Made by a program: the position numbers and the translations under genes
The notes under the pieces: generated by a model
The model's database searches: none
Told to the model about the DNA's origin: nothing
The model's input: only the letters and a program-made list of their open reading frames with translations
Shown here: in pieces, positions 53,086 to 58,794 of the stretch
Position numbering within the stretch: position 1 is the stretch's first letter
How the letters are laid out: each line of letters opens with the position of its first letter
Assembly: GCF_000935355.1 (NCBI RefSeq)
Contig: NZ_JXZC01000007.1
Location: 124,001 to 188,000, forward strand
Origin: Rossellomorea aquimaris
GTDB taxonomy: Bacteria > Bacillota > Bacilli > Bacillales > Bacillaceae_B
DNA length: 64,000 nucleotides
Direction: 5' to 3'

Positions 53086-54189
53086 TCAAGCATACCACTT
53101 ATGCCACATATGATCATTTCTACCTCTTACAAAGGCATCTACCCGGTTACGGCCCCAAGACACGGCTCCCGGTGAAGAACGAACGCCTCCTCTTGGTGCA
53201 CCAAGGTCTTCCCAGTTACTCCAGCGGGAACCATTCCACCATTTGTGCCACATGTTATTGTTGTCTCCCCGGACAAAGGTATCAATTCGGTTCGGTGCCC
53301 ACGAGGAGGCAGCCGGTGCCCCTTCGAATCCTCTAGGCGGTGAACCCAGGTCCTCCCAGTTACTCCAACTGGATCCGTTCCACCACTTATGCCACATCCG
53401 GTCGTTGTTTCCTCTTACAAAGCAATCAATGCGGTTCGGCCCCCATGATACGGCACCAGGAGAATCTCTCAAACCTCCTCTTGGAGCCCCGAGGTTTTCC
53501 CATTGGCTCCATCGTCTTCCTTCCCACCATTTATGCCAGAGATTGTTGTCATCTCCTTGGACGAAAACGTCGAGTCGATTTGCCTGCCATGATGCAACAG
53601 TCGGATCTCCCTTGAACCCGCGTGGTGGTCCCCCAAGGTCTTCCCATTCATTCCATCTCGAACCATCCCACCACTTATGCCATAGAGTATCCCGATTCCC
53701 TCTTACAAACGTATCGATACGGTTCGGTCCCCATGACACGGCAGCCGGCGAACTCCTTACACCTCTCCTTGGCGCACCGAGATCCTCCCAATTACTCCAG
53801 CGGGAACCGTTCCACCATTTGTGATACATCCTATCGTTCTCACCGCGAACAAACGTATCCAAACGGTTCGCCTGCCAGGAAGCAGCAGCCGGTGAACCTT
53901 TCATCCCCCGTGGCGGTGCACCAAGATCCTCCCATTCCCTCCAGCTTGCCCGCCAATCAAATGGATCTTCGTAGACAGGCTGGTCATAGAATCCCTGATA
54001 AGGATCATAATAGTTCAGCTGTTGTGGATAAAACGTGTACTCACGTTGTTGTTGGTATGGTGGATAGAACTGTTGATAAGTATGTGGTAACAGACCATCT
54101 TCATAATGGTTTCTGACGTCTGGCCAATACGGATCGTATTGTTGTTGGACATCGCACGGCACTACAGGATATCGTCGTGGAAAAAACAT
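53086..54189 (-). CDS. six-repeat PLL-type lectin/DUF346 beta-propeller-like protein with Tyr-rich N-terminus
   Basis: 367 residues. Residues 1-85 are rich in Tyr, Gln and Pro without a signal peptide, like many spore-coat proteins. Six repeats of about 47 residues follow, each W-x-x-W-E-D-L-G-x-P...SW..NR-x-D-x-F-V-x-G...HKWW. I assign these to the DUF346/PLL-like fucose-binding propeller group. Odd repeats carry PPRG and (except the fifth) SWQANR; even repeats carry PR-x-G and SWG, so the unit doubled before triplication. ATG 54189 has GGAGGGA upstream. A surface or spore lectin is the best guess. Confidence 0.75.
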   Translation of the reverse strand: MFFPRRYPVVPCDVQQQYDPYWPDVRNHYEDGLLPHTYQQFYPPYQQQREYTFYPQQLNYYDPYQGFYDQPVYEDPFDWRASWREWEDLGAPPRGMKGSPAAASWQANRLDTFVRGENDRMYHKWWNGSRWSNWEDLGAPRRGVRSSPAAVSWGPNRIDTFVRGNRDTLWHKWWDGSRWNEWEDLGGPPRGFKGDPTVASWQANRLDVFVQGDDNNLWHKWWEGRRWSQWENLGAPRGGLRDSPGAVSWGPNRIDCFVRGNNDRMWHKWWNGSSWSNWEDLGSPPRGFEGAPAASSWAPNRIDTFVRGDNNNMWHKWWNGSRWSNWEDLGAPRGGVRSSPGAVSWGRNRVDAFVRGRNDHMWHKWYA

Positions 54190-54257
54190 ACTGCATCCCT
54201 CCTCTGCATTTACTGTATGCAGGAGCCCAAATAGAGGAGTATGTACATATTTTACTC

Positions 54258-54294
54258 TCAAAAAAAGATCCCCTCCACATGCGGAAAGGATCTC
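54258..54294 (-). terminator. intrinsic terminator of hflX
   Basis: Minus strand AGATCC-TT-TCC...GGA-GG-GGATCT then T6. Confidence 0.75.
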
Positions 54295-54301
54295 GATATG
54301 T

Positions 54302-55561
54302 CTAGACCATATACTGTTGATATCGTTCTGCATCACTCATCTTGCATTCAAGTGTGAGCACTGTACCATTTTCTTCATACTCGGTTTCTAACACATTCGC
54401 ATTCTCATTAAAATAAGAAATCAAATGCCCTTTATCAAATGGGATCAGCATTTGACAGCGTTTATAGTCTTTAAAAATATAACTCCTCACCACTTGAAGC
54501 AGCTCGTCGATCCCGATTCTATTTTTTGCGGAAAAATAAATGCGGTCCTTTTCCACTCTGGGGACTTCTTCTTCCATGAGTTCAGCTTTGTTAAACGCGT
54601 AAATGACAGGTGTATCGCCTATACCAAGGTCTTCTAAGGTTTTATCGGTCACCTTCATCAATTTCTCGTAGTGAGGTTCAGAATAATCAACAACGTGAAT
54701 GATGAGATCAGCCTCCACCACTTCTTCAAGTGTTGAACGGAACGCTTTGACCAGTTGATGGGGCAGTTTGTTAACGAATCCAACCGTGTCTGTCAGGAGA
54801 AATGCCTTTTTGTCCGGTAAGGTGATGTTCCTCACCGAGGTTTCAAGTGTCGCGAACAGCATATCCTTTTCAAACACTTGCTTGTTCTCGTTTGGATGGA
54901 ATTTTTCAACGAATGCGTTCATCGTCGTCGATTTCCCGGCATTTGTGTATCCTACAAGGGATACGACAGGAATTTCACTCTTTTGACGCTGCTTACGTTG
55001 TGTGGTTCTCAGGTCAACAAGTGAATCAAGCTCTTTATTCAATGCTGTGATTTTCTCTTCGATCCGGCGTCGATCAAGCTCGAGCTTCGTTTCACCCGCA
55101 CCACGGTTCGCGAGTCCAGATCCTCCCCCTTGACGGCCTAATGACTCGCGGCGTCCAATCAAACGCGGGAGCATATACTGCAGCTGGGCCACCTCTACTT
55201 GAAGTTGTGCTTCCCGGGTTTTTGCACGTTCTGCGAAGATATCGAGAATCAACATCGTCCGGTCCATGACGCGAATATCAAGCTTCTCCTCAAGTACACG
55301 AATTTGCGAAGGGGAAAGTTCATCATTGGAAATGAGAACATCCGCTTCCCACTCTTCAATGAGTGGCAGTAGCTCTTCAACCTTTCCTTTTCCTATATAA
55401 TGCACGTGATTTGGCCTGGACAGGTTTTGAGTCAGTTCACCGACCACATCAATATGCCTCGCTTCTGCCAATCCATTTAACTCAAGCATCGAATATTCGA
55501 AGTCATTGTTCTTATCCTTTGTATTAACGCCTATGGCGATTGCTTTTAAACGTTCTTCCAT
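54302..55561 (-). CDS. hflX: ribosome-splitting GTPase HflX
   Basis: A 419-residue GTPase that splits stalled or heat-damaged 70S ribosomes; close relatives (HflXr in Listeria) give macrolide/lincosamide resistance. It shows the N-terminal HflX domain (YIGKGKVEELL, GRQGGGSGLANRGAGETKLELDRRRI), then G1 GYTNAGKST, G3 DTVGFVNKLP and G4 FNKAEL (normally NKxD). ATG 55561 follows AAGGA. The roughly 370-base leader holds a short arrest-like peptide and an attenuator, implying drug-induced expression. Single gene. Confidence 0.93.
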   Translation of the reverse strand: MEERLKAIAIGVNTKDKNNDFEYSMLELNGLAEARHIDVVGELTQNLSRPNHVHYIGKGKVEELLPLIEEWEADVLISNDELSPSQIRVLEEKLDIRVMDRTMLILDIFAERAKTREAQLQVEVAQLQYMLPRLIGRRESLGRQGGGSGLANRGAGETKLELDRRRIEEKITALNKELDSLVDLRTTQRKQRQKSEIPVVSLVGYTNAGKSTTMNAFVEKFHPNENKQVFEKDMLFATLETSVRNITLPDKKAFLLTDTVGFVNKLPHQLVKAFRSTLEEVVEADLIIHVVDYSEPHYEKLMKVTDKTLEDLGIGDTPVIYAFNKAELMEEEVPRVEKDRIYFSAKNRIGIDELLQVVRSYIFKDYKRCQMLIPFDKGHLISYFNENANVLETEYEENGTVLTLECKMSDAERYQQYMV

Positions 55562-55597
55562 TCCTTCGTCACTTCCTATCTATTTTAGTCGTTACAG

Positions 55598-55623
55598 AAA
55601 AAAACACAGGCCTCTGCCTGTGC
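55598..55623 (-). terminator. attenuator terminator just before hflX
   Basis: Minus strand CACAGGC-AGAG-GCCTGTG then T7, 37-62 bases before the hflX start codon. It is upstream of the gene, so it must act as an attenuator. Confidence 0.8.
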
Positions 55624-55693
55624 TTTTCGTAAATGGATTTGAATAAACCGGTGACGACTGAAGAAGACCGCATTTTCTCCAGGGATTTCTTGT

Positions 55694-55762
55694 AAAAAAC
55701 CCTTATAGCACCACTCGGCAAGTATTCAATTCTACTTTCAAGAAGAAGAAAGAGGTGCTATT
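55694..55762 (-). promoter_or_regulatory. second hairpin in the hflX leader
   Basis: Minus strand ATAGCACC...GGTGCTAT enclosing an inner CTTTC/GAAAG hairpin; T6 lies five bases beyond the stem. It could be a weak terminator or a pause site. Confidence 0.45.
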
Positions 55763-55839
55763 TAGCCTCCCTTCCCTACATTCAACGTTAAATGAAGAAT
55801 TCCTTTAAAAATAGTCAGACCGATCCCATTTACCCTGCA

Positions 55840-55850
55840 CACAGGCAGAG
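55840..55850 (-). promoter_or_regulatory. antiterminator arm in the hflX leader
   Basis: CTCTGCCTGTG (minus strand) is perfectly complementary over 11 bases to CACAGGCAGAG, the 5' arm and loop of the hflX terminator. It lies 18 bases after the leader-peptide stop and can also form a small CCTG/CAGG hairpin with its own flank. Confidence 0.65.
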
Positions 55851-55867
55851 CCTTTGAACTTATTCAA

Positions 55868-55909
55868 TTAAGCGTTCAAATTGCGGATGCGTAGTCTGAT
55901 TAAAATCAA
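55868..55909 (-). CDS. hflX leader peptide with RLR/RIR arrest-like motif
   Basis: A 13-codon frame (TTG start, stop TAA) encoding MILIRLRIRNLNA. GGAGG lies eight bases before the TTG, and a TATAAT -10 lies just upstream (55939-55934), so the peptide would be the first thing translated. An 18-residue version from ATG 55924 (MEVFLLILIRLRIRNLNA) has no ribosome-binding site. Arg-Leu-Arg is the macrolide-dependent arrest motif of ErmD-type leaders. A hairpin TTTGAAC/GTTCAAA spans its last codons. Confidence 0.65.
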   Translation of the reverse strand: MILIRLRIRNLNA

Positions 55910-55933
55910 AAGGAAAACCTCCATTTCTCATAA

Positions 55934-55939
55934 ATTATA
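55934..55939 (-). promoter_or_regulatory. -10 box of the hflX leader promoter
   Basis: TATAAT on the minus strand with CTGTTG 17 bases upstream as a weak -35. Start would be near 55927. Confidence 0.55.
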
Positions 55940-55981
55940 ATCATCTTACCATAAACAACAGAGTATGGGAAGATATGGTTT

Positions 55982-56043
55982 GAGGGACGGACCTCTAAGA
56001 TGTGCTTACCACTAGAAGGCTTTTCTGGAGGTCCGTACCCCTC
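55982..56043. repeat. GAGGGACGGACC palindrome, copy 11 (decayed right arm)
   Basis: Left arm GAGGGACGGACCTC intact; right arm GAGGTCCGTACCCCTC has a 2-base insertion. It lies 5 bases after the yxbG stop. Confidence 0.8.
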
Positions 56044-56048
56044 ACACT

Positions 56049-56873
56049 TTATTTCGTTCCTTTTTTCCACTCTTCTTCCTCAACAAGCATTTTTCCTGGC
56101 CATGTGTAAGCCATGATGCCTCCGTCAGCTGTTATATCTTCCCCTGTCACATAGGAGCTGTCGTCTGATGCCAAGAATAGGGCGACGGTTGCCATTTCAT
56201 TCGGTCTTCCAAGACGTCCGAGTGGAGTAACCCACTTGTTAGCTTCTCTGAACTTTGCCCCCATCTCATCTTGTCTACTTCCGACAAGCTCATCGATAAG
56301 TGGCGTTTCGATTGTTCCAGGTGAAAGAGAATTCACACGAATTCCGTGCCGAGCGTAATCTATAGCCATTCCTTTGGTGAAATTAATAATGCCACCTTTA
56401 GCTGCATTGTAACCTGAACGGTCATGATCTGCTGCTTGTCCAGACATAGAAGCGTTATTGATGATAGATCCACCTTTCTCAAGCATCAATGGAATTAAAT
56501 ACTTACTACATAAAAAAGTACCTCTTAGGTCTACTGCAATGATTCGATCAAATAGTTCAACAGGATACTCATGCACCTTTCCACCCTGTTCATCTACTCC
56601 AGCATTATTGAAGAGGACGTCGATGGTACCATACTTCTTCTTTAATTCAGATGCAAAAAATTTTACACTTTCTTCACTGGATACATCCAATTGAAAAGAT
56701 TCAGCCTTCCCACCTTCACTTTGAATGGCTTCCACTGTCTCCCTTACTTCCCTTTCCTTCACATCCGCAAAAATCACCGTCGCGCCTTCATAGGCAAAAA
56801 CCTTGGCAGTTGCTGCTCCAATCCCTGTTGCCGCACCTGTAATTACAGCTATCTTCCCTGCTAGTCTTCCCAT
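56049..56873 (-). CDS. yxbG: short-chain dehydrogenase/reductase, YxbG-like
   Basis: A 274-residue classical SDR: NAD(P) loop TGAATGIG (residues 13-20), NNAG, catalytic Ser in NNASMSG and Tyr-x-x-x-Lys in SGYNAAKGG, and C-terminal GEDITADGGIMAYTWPGKML. The match to my memory of B. subtilis YxbG is strong. ATG 56873 with AAGGAGG nine bases upstream is preferred over a longer frame. Substrate unknown. A fragment of a second copy's tail lies upstream beyond palindrome copy 12. Confidence 0.88.
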   Translation of the reverse strand: MGRLAGKIAVITGAATGIGAATAKVFAYEGATVIFADVKEREVRETVEAIQSEGGKAESFQLDVSSEESVKFFASELKKKYGTIDVLFNNAGVDEQGGKVHEYPVELFDRIIAVDLRGTFLCSKYLIPLMLEKGGSIINNASMSGQAADHDRSGYNAAKGGIINFTKGMAIDYARHGIRVNSLSPGTIETPLIDELVGSRQDEMGAKFREANKWVTPLGRLGRPNEMATVALFLASDDSSYVTGEDITADGGIMAYTWPGKMLVEEEEWKKGTK

Positions 56874-56939
56874 AGGGTAAAACCTCCTTAAAATATTCAT
56901 AGAGAGCTTTTTCCCTTTATGTGAAATAGTAAACATTTG

Positions 56940-57009
56940 GAGGGACGGACCTTCAATATTAATAAACCTTCATTTATAGAGGTTTTTATTATTTCGAGGT
57001 CCGTCCCTC
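56940..57009. repeat. GAGGGACGGACC palindrome, copy 12
   Basis: 13-base perfect arms extended by imperfect complement (AATATTAATAAACCT against AGGTTTTTATTATTT). Its right end overlaps the TGA of the yxbG-tail remnant. Confidence 0.85.
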
Positions 57010-57052
57010 ATCGTATATTATTCCGGTCCTTTTTCCACTCTTCTTTCTCAAT
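57008..57052 (-). pseudogene. remnant of a duplicated yxbG 3' end
   Basis: Minus strand encodes IEKEEWKKDRNNIR and TGA. The DNA is nearly identical for about 30 bases to the true yxbG tail (EEEEWKKGTK), sharing the 16-base run AAGAAGAGTGGAAAAA, with one A lost from a homopolymer. No ribosome-binding site or upstream SDR sequence remains. Confidence 0.65.
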
Positions 57053-57070
57053 CGTATTTATACTATTTGA

Positions 57071-57275
57071 GATTTCGCCGTTAAATTCTGGATTCCGCCG
57101 TTATATTGAAAAACTCGCCGTTAAATGAATCTCTTATCGACTCAAAAGGAATGGAAGCTGCAAAATGCTGTTTCGGTATTACCTTTGAATGCACGTTCGC
57201 TGTTATATTTGAGATTCCGCTGATATCTTGAAAATTTCGCTGATAAACAAGTAGATTCCGCCGATATAAGGAAAA
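57071..57275. repeat. phased 20-base repeat island
   Basis: CGCCG/CGCTG cores start at 57076, 57096, 57116, then 57198, 57218, 57238 and 57259, that is 20, 20, (82), 20, 20 and 21 bases apart. Typical unit: GATTCCGCCGTTATATTGAA. It lies in the 665-base gap between yxbG and the next gene. The rest of the gap (57276-57538) holds only a possible terminator and a promoter-like TATACT at 57494. Confidence 0.7.
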
Positions 57276-57347
57276 CGTCCAGGCTTCTGCTCCCTCTCCC
57301 TAATCAAAACATTACGAATGTTGACGATTATTCCATACATCCAAATC

Positions 57348-57371
57348 AAAAGGCATAGCATCGCGCCTTTT
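57348..57371. terminator. orphan terminator-like hairpin
   Basis: AAAAGGC-N10-GCCTTTT with T/A flanks, not adjacent to any complete gene; perhaps left from a lost gene. Confidence 0.4.
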
Positions 57372-57538
57372 TCAATTCATCTTGATTTTCAATATAAAAG
57401 AAGTCCAATTTAAATCAATCTCCACCATCCCCTGCCATCCCCAACCAGAAAATCACCCTAATTTACCACCTAACACGAAATCTACATTCCTGTTATACTC
57501 GTAAAGTACTGATTTTCATATAGAAGTGAGTGGATACT

Positions 57539-57970
57539 ATGAAAGAGGGCATTACGTTTATTGCGGAGGTCATTAACAACCTCCACGACATGTTAATAGG
57601 AATAACTAGTGATCTAGGATTCACCCTTTCGGATAAAGATCTGCATTTTTGGATTATGGGCATTATTGGGATCTTCGTCTTCTTTTTTGTATACATTGTG
57701 TCTAAGATTCTATCGAAGCTTAAGTTCGGGATTACGGCCCTTGCTTTCTTCTATACATTGACATTCATGTTTGTCTTGGTTTTCGCGATTGAAATTCAGC
57801 AGGCAATCACCAATCGGGGGCATATGGAATTTATTGATGCCATCGTTGGCTTATGGGGATACATTGTTTTCTTCCTCATTTATATAGGAATCGCAGCATT
57901 GTTTCTCATAACGAAGTATTTCTTTCAATACGTCTTTCGAAACAAAGATAAGACCCTGGATAGCGACTAG
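57539..57970 (+). CDS. hypothetical membrane protein
   Basis: 143 residues with three strong helices (FWIMGIIGIFVFFFVYIVSKIL, ALAFFYTLTFMFVLVFAIEI, YIVFFLIYIGIAALFLITKYFF) and a charged tail. No family recognised. ATG 57539 with a moderate AAGTGAGTGG site; GTG 57530 is an alternative. A terminator overlaps its stop. Confidence 0.65.
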   Translation: MKEGITFIAEVINNLHDMLIGITSDLGFTLSDKDLHFWIMGIIGIFVFFFVYIVSKILSKLKFGITALAFFYTLTFMFVLVFAIEIQQAITNRGHMEFIDAIVGLWGYIVFFLIYIGIAALFLITKYFFQYVFRNKDKTLDSD

Positions 57971-57985
57971 GGTCTTATTTTTATT
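57950..57985 (+). terminator. intrinsic terminator overlapping the stop of the membrane-protein gene
   Basis: AAGACCCT...AGGGTCTT followed by ATTTTTATTT. Confidence 0.8.
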
Positions 57986-58093
57986 TAAGGCACCCAAGGA
58001 AAGTCACAAATCCATTTATTGTTAACAAAACCTTCACAAATATTGGGTACATTGTGTGATTGAGATGGTATTTTACTGGGTATACAATGAAGA

Positions 58094-58112
58094 GGAATGA
58101 ATATTCATTCCG
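58094..58112. promoter_or_regulatory. Bm3R1-type operator 1
   Basis: GGAATGAA-TA-TTCATTCCG, 29 bases before the TetR gene; related to operator 2. Suits autorepression. Confidence 0.75.
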
Positions 58113-58140
58113 TATTTAACACATGAAAGGCTGAATCTTT

Positions 58141-58716
58141 ATGGCAACTGCAGTTAATAAACGAGACAGCATTATATCAAGCGCATTGGTACTTTTTGCT
58201 GAGCGCGGATATGATGCGACTACGATTCCGATGATTGCGACATCGGCAGGAGTCGGGGCCGGTACCATCTATCGTTACTTTGAAAATAAAGAAGTGCTTG
58301 GCAACTCGCTCTTTCAAGAGTATGTAGGGATATTTACAGAAACTCTTGAAAATGATTTTCCATATGATGAAACCATACGGGAGCAATTCCATCATATTTT
58401 TAAAGCCATGATTCTGTTTACAACAAAACAGAGCCAGGCACTTTATTTTATCAAAACACATAGCAGTGCCCATTTCTTAGACAAAGCAAGTCACGATAGC
58501 TTTCAAGGACTTCTGGATATCCTAAAGAATTTCTTTGATTCAGGAAAAGAGAAAAAGGAAATTAAGGAGCTTCCTTCCTCCGCTTTGATTGCCATTGTTT
58601 ACGGAGCGTTTCTTGAGCTTCAACGATTGGTGCGTATAGGGGAACTGGAGCCGGAAGCAACACTATTGGAAGATGTTGAAGAAAGTATGTGGGACGCTGT
58701 ACGGTTACATCGATGA
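58141..58716 (+). CDS. bm3R1: TetR-family repressor Bm3R1-like
   Basis: A 191-residue TetR protein: helix-turn-helix at about 10-50 (SALVLFAERGYDATTIPMIATSAGVGAGTIYRYFENKEVL) and a helical ligand domain. It represses itself and the CYP102 gene until fatty acids or barbiturate-like inducers bind. Two related palindromes lie before the two genes. Gene order matches the B. megaterium bm3R1-CYP102A1 locus. Confidence 0.87.
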   Translation: MATAVNKRDSIISSALVLFAERGYDATTIPMIATSAGVGAGTIYRYFENKEVLGNSLFQEYVGIFTETLENDFPYDETIREQFHHIFKAMILFTTKQSQALYFIKTHSSAHFLDKASHDSFQGLLDILKNFFDSGKEKKEIKELPSSALIAIVYGAFLELQRLVRIGELEPEATLLEDVEESMWDAVRLHR

Positions 58717-58744
58717 GAAATGGTTTGTTTCTCATTATACCAAA

Positions 58745-58764
58745 CGGAATGAACGTTCATTCCG
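58745..58764. promoter_or_regulatory. Bm3R1 operator 2 before the CYP102 gene
   Basis: Perfect 20-base palindrome CGGAATGAACGTTCATTCCG between the repressor and P450 genes, the same as the Bm3R1 operator I recall from B. megaterium. Confidence 0.85.
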
Positions 58765-58794
58765 TACTAAATCTTTCTAAAGAGGTGCTATTAC

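Noticed and set aside
53243-53824. Long open frames (up to 193 codons) on the plus strand opposite the lectin-like gene
   Set aside because: They arise from the repeated sequence of the real gene, lack ribosome-binding sites and have no credible protein.
24581-57009. Reading the GAGGGACGGACC elements as a CRISPR array or as intrinsic terminators
   Set aside because: Spacing is irregular with whole genes between copies, and the hairpins lack T tracts; a separate true terminator follows copy 5.
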